From positions 1-8,614 of the forward strand of contig JAGXAV010000061.1 in assembly GCA_018971455.1 (NCBI GenBank): DNA of 8,614 nucleotides. The letters run 5' to 3'. The translations under genes were made by a program, and so were the position numbers. The stretch comes from Rhodospirillales bacterium. Its GTDB lineage: Bacteria > Pseudomonadota > Alphaproteobacteria > Acetobacterales > Acetobacteraceae. The notes under the pieces are model-generated. The model was not told the DNA's origin, did not search any database, and saw nothing but the letters and a program-made list of their open reading frames with translations. Below, piece after piece: positions 1 to 6,863 of the stretch. Numbering within the stretch: position 1 is the first letter of the stretch; every line of letters starts with the position of its first letter.

Positions 1-1017
1 ATGCGGGGTATTGAACCCGAGATAGGCGCCGAGATTGGCCATCGTGCGGATGCGCAAGGCCTGGAATAGACCGTCCCCGGACAGGGCGAGCTCGATGGTG
101 GACTCGGTGTCACGCGCGTGGAAATCCGACAGGAAGGCCTCGCTGCGGCCCGCACTCCAGCGTACCGGCCGGCCGATCTTCCGCGCCGCCCACAGCACGA
201 GGACGTGCTCGGGGAACGGGCTGCCCTTCAGGCCGAATCCGCCGCCGGTATCGGGCGAGATCACCCGCAGGCGGGACGGCGGAATGCCCAGAGTCCGCTC
301 GGCCAGCTCGGTGCGGATCTTGTGCGGAATCTGCACGCCGGCATGCAGCGTGTAGCGTTGCTCGACCGGATCGTACAGGCCGATCGCGTTGCGCGTCTCC
401 ATCGGCTGGGCGGCGACGCGGCTGACGCGCAACGGCAGGCGCGTGACGTGGTCGGCGGCGGCGAAGGCGGCGTCGGTGGCGGCGCGGTCGCCGAGCGAGA
501 AGACGAAGCAGAGATTGTCGGGCGCGTGGTCGGGCCACACCGCGGGCGCGCCCGGCGCCAGGGCCTCGCCGGCGGTGGTGACGGCGGGCAGCGGCTGGTA
601 GGACACCTCGACGCATTCGGCCGCATCGAGGGCGGCATTGCGGGTTTCGGCGATGACGCAGGCCACCGCGTCGCCCACGAAGCGCACCGCCGCGTCGGCC
701 AATACGCTGAAGGGCGGGCGCGGCATCGGGCTGCCGTCGCGACGCTGGCGCGCGACGATGGTGTGCAGGGGCGCGATGCCGTCCTCGCGCACATCCGCCG
801 CGGTCAGCACCGCCAGCACGCCGGGCATGGCCCGCGCCGCCGCCGTGTCGATGGCGGTGATCCGCGCCGCCGCGAACGGGCTGCGCACGACGACCATGTG
901 GGCGGCATCGGCCACGCGCAGGTCGTCCACATAGCGGCCGCGCCCGGTGAGGAAGCGCGCATCCTCCCAGCGCCGGACCGAACCCCCGATGCCGGTTCCG
1001 TCCGGGCCGTCCGCCAC
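1..1017 (-). CDS. Xanthine dehydrogenase/CoxL-family molybdopterin-binding subunit (N-terminal part, runs off window)
   Basis: Molybdenum hydroxylase large subunit; the family oxidises aldehydes, purines, CO or N-heterocycles with water as oxygen source. The 339 visible residues (MADGPDGTGIGG...) match the family N-terminus: WEDARFLTGRGRYVDD at 17-32, the hammerhead domain to about 145 (VRFVGDAVACVIAET 111-125), and the start of the Moco-binding domain with QPMETR at 204-209 and DTGGGFGLK at 256-264. Full family members are about 750-800 residues, so over half is outside the window, including the catalytic glutamate and the loop separating CO, xanthine and aldehyde enzymes; the substrate cannot be told. 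The GTG start shares one base with the ETF-QO stop (TAGTG), so translation is probably coupled. No [2Fe-2S] or FAD subunit lies between the two genes; they may lie beyond the left edge. Family is confident, subfamily open. Confidence 0.93.
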   Translation of the reverse strand, partial: MADGPDGTGIGGSVRRWEDARFLTGRGRYVDDLRVADAAHMVVVRSPFAAARITAIDTAAARAMPGVLAVLTAADVREDGIAPLHTIVARQRRDGSPMPRPPFSVLADAAVRFVGDAVACVIAETRNAALDAAECVEVSYQPLPAVTTAGEALAPGAPAVWPDHAPDNLCFVFSLGDRAATDAAFAAADHVTRLPLRVSRVAAQPMETRNAIGLYDPVEQRYTLHAGVQIPHKIRTELAERTLGIPPSRLRVISPDTGGGFGLKGSPFPEHVLVLWAARKIGRPVRWSAGRSEAFLSDFHARDTESTIELALSGDGLFQALRIRTMANLGAYLGFNTPH

Positions 1018-2651
1018 TACATGCCGCCCGGATAGACCGGGCCGCCGCCGCCCTCGGGCGGCACCCAGTTGATGTTCTGCGTCGGATCCTTGATGTCGCA
1101 GGTTTTGCAATGCACGCAGTTCTGGGCGTTGATCTGCAGGCGCGGCGCCCCCTCATCGGCGCCGACGATCTCATAGACGCCGGCAGGGCAGTAGCGCGTT
1201 TCGGGGCTGCGGTACTCCGCCCAGTTCACCGAGATGGCGCGCTCCGGCTCGCGCAGGCGCAGGTGGACGGGCTGGTTCTCCTCGTGGTTGGTGTTGCTGA
1301 TGAACACCGAGGAGAGGCGGTCGAAGGTGAGCACGCCATCCGGCTTGGGGTAGTCGATGCGGTTCACCGCGGCGGCCTCGTTCAGGCTGGCGTGGTCCGG
1401 GTGGCGGTGATGCAGCGTCCAGGGCGCCCTGCCGCGAAAGACGTAGGTATCGACGGCGGCATTGAGCAGCCCGCCCCACAGGCCGAACTTCGCGAAGCCG
1501 GGGCGGATGTTGCGCACGCGATGCAACTCGTCGGCGACCCAGCTGTCGCGGAATTTTTCGGTATAGGCGGCGGGTTCGGCCGGGCGGTCGCCGGCCAGCG
1601 CCTCGGCCACCGCCTCGGCCGCCAGCATGCCCGATTTCATGGCCGTGTGGGTGCCCTTGATCTTGGGCACGTTGAGGAAGCCCGCCGTGTCGCCCACCAG
1701 GCAGCCGCCGGGGAAGGTCAGTCTGGGCAGCGATTGCAGTCCGCCCTCGCTGAGCGCGCGCGCGCCATAGGCGATGCGTCGCCCGCCCTCGAAATGGGCC
1801 CGCATGGCCGGGTGCGTCTTGAGGCGCTGCATCTCCTCGAACGGGCTGAGCCAGGGATTGCGGTAATCCAGGCCGACCACGAAGCCGTAGGAGACCAGAT
1901 TCTTGCCCCAGTGATAGAGGAACGAGCCGCCATAGGTGGCGCTGTCCATCGGCCAGCCGATGGAGTGCTCGACGAGGCCCGGGCGGTGCCTGTCCGCCGG
2001 GATCTCCCACAGCTCCTTGATGCCGATGCCGTAGGTCTGCGGGTCCCGGCCGTCGCGGAGCGCGAAGCGGCGGAACAGCTGCTTGGTCAGGCTGCCGCGG
2101 CAGCCTTCGGCGAAGATCGTGTAGGCGGCGCGCAGCTCCATGCCGGGCGCGTAGCTCGGCCCATGCGTGCCCTCGCGCGTGACGCCCATGTCGCCGGTCG
2201 CGATGCCGACGATACGGCCCCCCTCCTCAAGCAGTTCGGCGGCGGCGAAGCCGGGGTAGATTTCGACGCCGAGCGCCTCGGCCTGCTGGCCCAGCCAGCG
2301 ACAGACATCGCCCAGCGAGACGATGTAGTTGCCGTGGTTGTGCATGGTGGGCGGCGTCGGCAGGCGCACGGCGCCGTTGCGGGTGAGGTAGAGGAAGCGG
2401 TCATCCTCGGCCTGGGTGGTGAGCGGCGCACCCTGCGCGCGCCAGTCGGGCAGCAATTCATCGAGGGCGCGCGGCTCGATGACGGCGCCCGAGAGGATAT
2501 GGGCGCCGACCTCCGCACCTTTCTCGACCACGCAGATCGCAGCCTCCGGCGCGAGCTGCTTGAGGCGGATCGCCGCGGCGAGGCCGGCGGGGCCGGCGCC
2601 GACCACCACGACGTCGAATTCCATCTGTTCCCGCACCGAACCCTCGGACAT
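1017..2651 (-). CDS. Electron-transfer flavoprotein:ubiquinone oxidoreductase (ETF-QO)
   Basis: Inner-membrane-associated FAD and [4Fe-4S] enzyme that takes electrons from reduced ETF, itself fed by acyl-CoA and other dehydrogenases, and reduces ubiquinone (ETFDH/EtfD type). It has 544 residues, the usual bacterial length. Visible motifs: FAD dinucleotide fold [10 protein letters not shown] at 14-23; [14 protein letters not shown] at 296-309; second FAD motif [14 protein letters not shown] at 320-333; and four cluster cysteines, C488 and C512/C515/C518 (CVHCKTC), followed by the characteristic [17 protein letters not shown] tail. All expected cofactor residues are present, so it should be active. 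The ATG at 2651 is supported by AGGGGAG five bases upstream; Met10 is an alternative but has no comparable site. It is divergent from the glycosylase gene and leads into the molybdenum hydroxylase gene. Confidence 0.97.
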   Translation of the reverse strand: MSEGSVREQMEFDVVVVGAGPAGLAAAIRLKQLAPEAAICVVEKGAEVGAHILSGAVIEPRALDELLPDWRAQGAPLTTQAEDDRFLYLTRNGAVRLPTPPTMHNHGNYIVSLGDVCRWLGQQAEALGVEIYPGFAAAELLEEGGRIVGIATGDMGVTREGTHGPSYAPGMELRAAYTIFAEGCRGSLTKQLFRRFALRDGRDPQTYGIGIKELWEIPADRHRPGLVEHSIGWPMDSATYGGSFLYHWGKNLVSYGFVVGLDYRNPWLSPFEEMQRLKTHPAMRAHFEGGRRIAYGARALSEGGLQSLPRLTFPGGCLVGDTAGFLNVPKIKGTHTAMKSGMLAAEAVAEALAGDRPAEPAAYTEKFRDSWVADELHRVRNIRPGFAKFGLWGGLLNAAVDTYVFRGRAPWTLHHRHPDHASLNEAAAVNRIDYPKPDGVLTFDRLSSVFISNTNHEENQPVHLRLREPERAISVNWAEYRSPETRYCPAGVYEIVGADEGAPRLQINAQNCVHCKTCDIKDPTQNINWVPPEGGGGPVYPGGM

Positions 2652-2656
2652 GCCCG

Positions 2657-2663
2657 CTCCCCT
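2657..2663 (-). promoter_or_regulatory. Shine-Dalgarno site of the ETF-QO gene
   Basis: AGGGGAG on the minus strand, five bases before the ATG at 2651. It is the clearest ribosome site on this strand and fixes the ETF-QO start. Confidence 0.7.
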
Positions 2664-2664
2664 G

Positions 2665-2688
2665 CCGCCACTGCATATGGCGTGGCGG
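2665..2688. promoter_or_regulatory. 24-bp dyad in the divergent ETF-QO/glycosylase promoter region (candidate operator)
   Basis: Perfect 7-bp arms CCGCCAC (2665-2671) and GTGGCGG (2682-2688) flank a core that is itself centred on CATATG; 10 of 12 position pairs are complementary. It lies 14 to 37 bases upstream of the ETF-QO start codon. On the minus strand a weak promoter-like pair, TTGCGC then a 17-base spacer then TAACCT (2691-2696), would place transcription initiation at or inside the dyad. That fits a repressor site, though an mRNA hairpin is the alternative. No regulator can be named from sequence; the -35 and -10 matches are each only three of six. Confidence 0.4.
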
Positions 2689-2746
2689 ACAGGTTAGGGA
2701 GAGTGTGCCGGTTGCGCAAAGCCGGGCGAACGGAAAGACTGAGCGC

Positions 2747-3592
2747 ATGGACAGGCTCGCCGCGTTGCGGTTGCAGATTGAATGGGGAGCGGACGAGGCG
2801 CTCGAGGACGCGCCGGTCGATCGGCTTGCCGGGCGCCCATCGCCCCCGCAACCGGCGACGCGGCTGGCGCCCCGGCCGGAAGCCGGTCCTGAGCCCGGAC
2901 CCAGGGCCGCAGCCCCGCGCCCGGCAGCCGGCCGGCCCGCCGCGCTCGCCGCCGCGCCTGCTGCCCCAATGGCGGCCCCTGTGGCGCGCGCCCAGGCCCT
3001 GGCGGATGGCGCCGCCACGCGCGAGGCGCTGCGCGCGGCCCTGGCCGGTTTCGACGGATGCCCGCTCGCCGCCACCGCGACGAACCTGGTGTTCGATGAC
3101 GGCAACCCGGACTCCGGCCTGATGCTGATCGGCGAGGGGCCGGGGGCGGAGGAGGACCGGGCCGGCAAGCCATTCGTCGGCCCCTCGGGCCAGTTGCTGG
3201 ACCGCATGCTGGCCAGCATTGGTCTTGATAGGACAAAAGTCCTTATCACCAACCTCATTCCCTGGCGTCCGCCGGGCAACCGCAACCCGACCGACGCGGA
3301 AATTGCCGTCTGTCTGCCCTTCCTGCGCCGCCATATCGCGCTGGTGCGTCCGCGGCACCTGGTGCTGCTGGGGGCGCTGGCGACGCACGCCCTCACCGGA
3401 GACAAGGCTGGTATTCGTCGAATGCGGGGCAAATGGGTCAAATTGACTGTCCCGGGACTCGACACGCCGGTCCCTGCCCTGCCGATGCTGCACCCTGCCT
3501 ACCTGCTGCGAACACCAGGGGCGAAGCGGGATGCGTGGGCCGATCTGCGGCTGCTGCGGCGGGCGCTGGATGGGGCGGGCTCCGCGCGATAG
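2747..3592 (+). CDS. Family-4-like uracil-DNA glycosylase lacking two Fe-S cysteines
   Basis: Base-excision repair enzyme that removes uracil from DNA. It has 281 residues from the ATG at 2747, giving [19 protein letters not shown], an N-terminus typical of alphaproteobacterial homologues; a GTG at 2705 would add 14 unlikely residues. GGAAAG lies nine bases upstream of the ATG. Layout: short helix (1-28), Pro/Ala/Arg-rich probably disordered linker (about 29-85), glycosylase domain (about 95-275). Motifs: GEGPGAEED at 129-137 (uracil/water-activating region), [13 protein letters not shown] at 142-154, [13 protein letters not shown] at 167-179, HPAYLLR at 249-255. Classical family 4 enzymes hold [4Fe-4S] with four cysteines; here only C105 and C189 occur in the whole protein, and the KCRPP cysteine is Trp173. 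The UDGX-type KRRIH loop is absent. Activity is likely; cluster content is doubtful. Confidence 0.92.
   Translation: MDRLAALRLQIEWGADEALEDAPVDRLAGRPSPPQPATRLAPRPEAGPEPGPRAAAPRPAAGRPAALAAAPAAPMAAPVARAQALADGAATREALRAALAGFDGCPLAATATNLVFDDGNPDSGLMLIGEGPGAEEDRAGKPFVGPSGQLLDRMLASIGLDRTKVLITNLIPWRPPGNRNPTDAEIAVCLPFLRRHIALVRPRHLVLLGALATHALTGDKAGIRRMRGKWVKLTVPGLDTPVPALPMLHPAYLLRTPGAKRDAWADLRLLRRALDGAGSAR
3227..3247 (+). other. Intragenic hairpin in an AT-rich patch of the glycosylase gene
   Basis: AGGAC-AAAA-GTCCT, extended to GATA/TATC with one bulged T, gives eight pairs closed by an AAAA loop. It falls in a run of codons unusual for this genome (CTT, GAT, AGG, ACA, AAA, CTT). The encoded residues (LDRTKVLI) precede the conserved ITN motif, so the frame is intact. 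Function unknown; it may be chance. Confidence 0.3.
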
Positions 3593-3683
3593 GATATTTT
3601 TCCGAATCCGTGCTTCTTGTTTTTTCGACAAGTCCCTTTTCTTGGATTTGCTGCGGCCGGCCCGCCGGTGTAGCTCCCCCGCC
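3593..3683. other. AT-richer spacer between the glycosylase and transglycosylase genes
   Basis: This 91-bp stretch is T-rich against a very GC-rich background. It holds CTTGT (3616-3620) and ACAAG (3628-3632) around a TTTTTCG loop, followed by TCCCTTTTCTT, which could be a weak intrinsic terminator for the glycosylase gene. The base composition would also suit a promoter for the transglycosylase, but I could not find a convincing -35/-10 pair. No gene is visible in it. Confidence 0.35.
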
Positions 3684-5618
3684 ATGCGAGGGAATGCTTC
3701 GACACTCTCCCGCCGTCCCGCCGCCCGGGTGCTGATTGCCGGGGCCGCGATCCTGGCCGGACTCTCTTTCGAGGGAGCGGCTGGAGGACAGGCATGGGCG
3801 CAGTCTCAGGACACCACGGACCAGACCGCCTTCGCCAACCCGCGGGTGGCGCCGCGCGGGCTGTTCCCGGTGGCGCTGCCGCAGCCGCTATCGCCCAGCG
3901 AGGCGGCGCTGACGAAGGCCATCTTCGCCCTGCAGGCCCGCGGCCGCATTGCCGATGCCGCGCAGCGGACCGACACGCTGGACACGAGCTCTCCGCTCGG
4001 CGCCGCCATGCTCGGCGAGATCCTCGCCGATCGCTATCTCGGCCGCTTCACCCGCCCCGATGCCGACACGCTGCGGGCCTGGCTCGCGCGTTGGGCCGAC
4101 CTGCCGGACGCGCCGGCGCTGCACGCGCTGCTGCTGGCGCGCCTGCCGCGCGGGCAGGCCGCCCCGCCGCCGCCCTCGCCACCGGGCCGTGCCAGGGCCG
4201 GGCAGCCGGCACCGGTGCCGGAAGAATCCGAGCCCGCGGGGATGGATCTCAAGCGCAATGCCCGGCTCGACCGCGCCGTGCATGCCGCGGCCCGCTCCGG
4301 CCACCCCTATGCGGCGGCGCGCCTGATCAACGGCACGTCGGACCTGTCACCGACCTACGCGGCGCAGTTGCGGGGCGAGGCGGCGCAGATTCTGTTCACC
4401 CTCAACCGCGACCAGGAGGCCTTCGACACGGCCGCCGCGGGCGCCCATTGCGCTGGCGTTGCAAGGCCAGGCGCACGCCGGCCGTGCGAGCAGGCCGCGC
4501 TACCCTTCTTCGAGGCCGGGCTTGCCGCCTGGCGCATGGGCGAGGCGGCACGGGCGCGGCCGATGTTCGAAGCGGCGTGGCGCGCCAGCTTCACCACCCC
4601 CGCGCTGAAGGCCGCGGCCGCCTTCTGGGCCGCGCGCGCCCATGTCCGGCTCTACGACCCGGCCGGCTACATGCCGTGGATGCGCCGCGCCGCCGCCCAG
4701 CCCGCCACTTTCTATGGGCAGATCGCGCGGCGCAGCATCGGGCTTTATGCCGGCATCGCCGATCGCGACCACGAGACGCTGGGCCTGGCGGATATCGCCG
4801 CCGTCGCCGCGACCCCGGCGGGCAATCTCGCCTTCGCGCTGCTGCAAATCGGCCAGCCGGCGCGCGCGGAGGCGGCGCTGCGACTGCTCGGGCCGCAGGT
4901 GGAGACCGATCCGGCCCTGGCGCGCGCGGTCATGCTGGTGGCCGCCCGTGCCGGGCTGGTGGATCTCGCGGCCCAGCTTGCCGATATCGTGCAGGCGGCC
5001 GACGGCCTGCCGCGCGACGCGACGCGCTTCCCGGTGCCGCACCTGCTGCCCTCGGGGGGGTTCAGGGTGGATCCCGCGCTCGTCTATGCGCTGGCGCGGG
5101 CGGAATCGAATTTCGATGCCCATCTCATCTCGCCCGCCGGGGCGAGCGGGCTGATGCAGATCATGCCGGAGACGGCGCGCTTCATCGTGCGCGTCAGTGC
5201 CGGCGCCCCGGATGCCTCGGGTCCGGGCGCCTCTGGACCAAGTGCCTCCGGACCAGGCGCGTTGCGCGATGCCGCCACCAACCTCGATCTCGGGCAGCGC
5301 TACGTCGCCTATCTGGCCTTGCACGAGGCGGTGCGCGGCAATCTGATCCGGCTGCTGGCGAGCTACAATGCCGGCCCCGCGGGGTTTGCCCGGTGGGCGG
5401 ACAGCATTCGCGACAACAATGATCCGCTGCTGTTCATCGAGGCGATCCCGATCGACGAGACGCGTGCCTTCGTGCCCCGCGTGCTGGCCTATGGCTGGAT
5501 CTACGCGGCGCGCATGGGGCTGCCGGCGCTCGGGCTCGACGAACTCGCCGCCGGGCACTGGCCGCGCTATCATCCGCTCGACGCGGGCAGCCAGGTGGCA
5601 TCCGCCCGCCTGCATTGA
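3684..5618 (+). CDS. Soluble lytic murein transglycosylase (Slt70-like, GH23)
   Basis: Periplasmic enzyme that cleaves the MurNAc-GlcNAc bond of peptidoglycan to form 1,6-anhydro-muropeptides. It has 644 residues, close to E. coli Slt70. A signal peptide is clear: basic n-region to R15, hydrophobic stretch 16-36, AWA at 37-39 with cleavage before Q40. Residues about 60-450 are Ala/Leu-rich helical repeats (superhelical U-domain) with a Pro-rich linker near 158-185. The catalytic SLT domain is about 460-615: ARAESNFD with catalytic E474, GASGLMQIMPETA at 486-498, and YNAGP at 561-565. Between the latter two lies an odd ASGPG-type repeat insertion (511-525). The mature protein has only two cysteines, C256 and C268. 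The ATG at 3684 is chosen because it starts the signal peptide; upstream in-frame starts would overlap the glycosylase gene. moaB follows after 10 bp. Confidence 0.95.
   Translation: MRGNASTLSRRPAARVLIAGAAILAGLSFEGAAGGQAWAQSQDTTDQTAFANPRVAPRGLFPVALPQPLSPSEAALTKAIFALQARGRIADAAQRTDTLDTSSPLGAAMLGEILADRYLGRFTRPDADTLRAWLARWADLPDAPALHALLLARLPRGQAAPPPPSPPGRARAGQPAPVPEESEPAGMDLKRNARLDRAVHAAARSGHPYAAARLINGTSDLSPTYAAQLRGEAAQILFTLNRDQEAFDTAAAGAHCAGVARPGARRPCEQAALPFFEAGLAAWRMGEAARARPMFEAAWRASFTTPALKAAAAFWAARAHVRLYDPAGYMPWMRRAAAQPATFYGQIARRSIGLYAGIADRDHETLGLADIAAVAATPAGNLAFALLQIGQPARAEAALRLLGPQVETDPALARAVMLVAARAGLVDLAAQLADIVQAADGLPRDATRFPVPHLLPSGGFRVDPALVYALARAESNFDAHLISPAGASGLMQIMPETARFIVRVSAGAPDASGPGASGPSASGPGALRDAATNLDLGQRYVAYLALHEAVRGNLIRLLASYNAGPAGFARWADSIRDNNDPLLFIEAIPIDETRAFVPRVLAYGWIYAARMGLPALGLDELAAGHWPRYHPLDAGSQVASARLH
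5214..5258 (+). repeat. Three-copy 15-bp (pentapeptide ASGPG/S) repeat inside the transglycosylase catalytic domain
   Basis: Three consecutive 15-bp units encode ASGPG, ASGPS, ASGPG (residues 511-525), followed by another Ala. The units differ at synonymous positions (GCCTCGGGTCCGGGC, GCCTCTGGACCAAGT, GCCTCCGGACCAGGC) and use codons that are rare here (TCT, GGA, CCA, AGT, GGT). They probably form a flexible loop between the SLT core motifs. Confidence 0.85.
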
Positions 5619-5622
5619 GGGG
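5617..5622 (+). promoter_or_regulatory. Shine-Dalgarno site of moaB overlapping the transglycosylase stop
   Basis: GAGGGG six bases before the moaB ATG; its first two bases are the last two of the transglycosylase TGA. This supports the moaB start and suggests translational coupling of the two genes. Confidence 0.75.
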
Positions 5623-5628
5623 TGGCCG

Positions 5629-6174
5629 ATGTCGCGGATCGACGAAGGGCGGGCGTTCATCGCCGTCAACATTGCCGTGCTCACCGTCTCGGATACGCGC
5701 GGGCCGGCCGATGACCGCTCCGGCGATACGCTCTGCGCGCGCGTGACGGCGGCCGGGCACCATTTGGCCGCGCGCCGCATCGTGCGCGACGATGCCGACG
5801 CCATCAGCGAAATTCTCAAGGGATGGATTGCCGATCGGCAGATCGACGTGGTGCTCACCACCGGCGGCACCGGCATCACGGGGCGCGACGTGACGCCGGA
5901 GGCCTTCGCGCGCGTGCTCGAGAAAACCATCGAGGGCTTCGGAGAATTGTTCCGTATGCTCAGCTATCAGAAGATCGGCACCTCGACCATGCAGTCGCGC
6001 GCCATTGGCGGCGTGGCAGGCGGCACCTATCTTTTTGCCCTGCCGGGCAGCACCGGCGCGGTCAAGGACGCTTGGGACGATATTCTCGTCTGGCAGCTCG
6101 ACAACCGCCACCGCCCGTGCAATCTCGTCGAGCTGATGCCGCGGCTGCAGGAACACCTGGGCGCCGCCGAATAA
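5629..6174 (+). CDS. moaB: Molybdenum cofactor biosynthesis protein MoaB (MogA/MoaB fold)
   Basis: Cytoplasmic member of the molybdopterin-binding fold that, like MogA, is thought to adenylylate molybdopterin before molybdate insertion. It has 181 residues, normal for alphaproteobacterial MoaB. Visible motifs: IAVLTVSDTR at 15-24, the MPT-binding loop TTGGTGITGRDVTPEA at 77-92, ELFRMLSYQKIGTSTMQSRA at 106-125 and FALPGSTGAVKDAWD at 136-150. The tail RHRPCNLVELMPRLQEH is typical of this clade. It lies 10 bp behind the transglycosylase gene with an overlapping ribosome site, so the two are probably co-transcribed. Its product is the cofactor of the molybdenum hydroxylase at the window's left edge, but the two genes are on opposite strands, not in one operon. 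MogA is the nearest alternative name. Confidence 0.95.
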   Translation: MSRIDEGRAFIAVNIAVLTVSDTRGPADDRSGDTLCARVTAAGHHLAARRIVRDDADAISEILKGWIADRQIDVVLTTGGTGITGRDVTPEAFARVLEKTIEGFGELFRMLSYQKIGTSTMQSRAIGGVAGGTYLFALPGSTGAVKDAWDDILVWQLDNRHRPCNLVELMPRLQEHLGAAE

Positions 6175-6176
6175 TA

Positions 6177-6863
6177 TCAATGCGGCATCGATTGCGCGGC
6201 CCGCGCGGTGATCGCCTCGCGCGCCGCACGCATTGCGGCACCGCGCGCCCGCACATCGGCCAGGATATGGGCTGGCGCCGTCTCGGGCGTTCCGCAGTCG
6301 AAGGGCGGTGCCGGGGCGTATTCGATCTGAAGCTGCACGCGTTGGGCAACCTCGGGACCGAGCATCTCGGCAACCAGTGCGAGAGCGAAATCGATACCGG
6401 CGGTGACGCCGCCGCCGGTGACGACGCGGCCATCGCGCACCACGCGCCCGGCGGTCGGAATGGCCTCGAACCGCGCGAGCAGATCATGCGCCGACCAGTG
6501 CGTCGTCGCCCGCCGGCCGCGCAGCAGCCCGGCCGCGCCGAGCACCAGCGCCCCGGTGCACACCGAGGTGACATAGCGGGCGCCCGCGGCCTGGCGGCGG
6601 AGAAACGCCAGCGTCGGGGCATCCTCCATCAACGCATTGACCCCCGGGCCACCCGGCACGCAGATGACATCGAGCGGCGGCGCTTCGGCCATCGTGGTGT
6701 CCGGCAGCAGGCGCAGCCCGGTCTCCGCGCGCACCGGGTCCAGCGTCGCCGCCAGAACATGCGTGGTGATGCCTGGCGTCTTGCGGAACACCTCGTACGG
6801 CCCGGTGAAATCGAGCTGGGTGAGGTCCGCGAACAGCAGCAGGCCGACGGTGATATTGCTCAT
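6177..6863 (-). CDS. inhA: Isonitrile hydratase (cyclohexyl-isocyanide hydratase), DJ-1/PfpI family
   Basis: Predicted to hydrate isonitriles (R-NC) to N-substituted formamides in the cytoplasm. It has 228 residues, the length of Pseudomonas putida InhA as I recall it, and shares its diagnostic blocks: LDFTGPYEVF at 17-26, PPLDVICVPGGPGVNALMED at 62-81, RYVTSVCTG at 96-104, RATTHW at 118-123, TGGGVTAGIDFAL at 149-161 and VQLQIEYAPAPPF at 176-188. The nucleophile C102 (after SV, before TG) and D18 match the catalytic Cys and Asp described for that enzyme. No AraC-type DNA-binding domain follows, which excludes a GlxA-like regulator. The ATG overlaps the ClC stop (ATGA) with GGAGAGGG nine bases upstream. 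Other DJ-1/PfpI chemistries remain possible, since natural substrates of such proteins are poorly known. Confidence 0.88.
   Translation of the reverse strand: MSNITVGLLLFADLTQLDFTGPYEVFRKTPGITTHVLAATLDPVRAETGLRLLPDTTMAEAPPLDVICVPGGPGVNALMEDAPTLAFLRRQAAGARYVTSVCTGALVLGAAGLLRGRRATTHWSAHDLLARFEAIPTAGRVVRDGRVVTGGGVTAGIDFALALVAEMLGPEVAQRVQLQIEYAPAPPFDCGTPETAPAHILADVRARGAAMRAAREAITARAAQSMPH

Noticed and set aside
110..1174. Minus-strand open frame of 354 codons over the hydroxylase gene
   Set aside because: It is in another frame than the one carrying the RFLTGRGRYVDD and GGGFGLK motifs and is dominated by Arg/Ala/Gly.
2705..2746. GTG start for the glycosylase, 14 codons upstream
   Set aside because: The ATG at 2747 gives the usual N-terminus and has GGAAAG upstream; the extra residues look like promoter sequence.
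1110..3122. Long plus-strand open frame (670 codons) antisense to ETF-QO
   Set aside because: It lies opposite an unmistakable ETF-QO, has no recognisable motif and is His/Ala/Arg/Gly-rich, as expected from mirroring a high-GC gene.
3531..3683. N-terminal extension of the transglycosylase into the glycosylase gene
   Set aside because: The extension precedes a clean signal peptide starting at 3684, would overlap the glycosylase C-terminus, and contains the T-rich spacer.
3794..5422. 542-codon plus-strand frame within the transglycosylase gene
   Set aside because: Out of frame with the signal peptide, E474 and YNAGP; a compositional shadow.
4500..5930. 476-codon minus-strand frame opposite the transglycosylase and moaB genes
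   Set aside because: No domain motifs, and it spans two real genes on the other strand.
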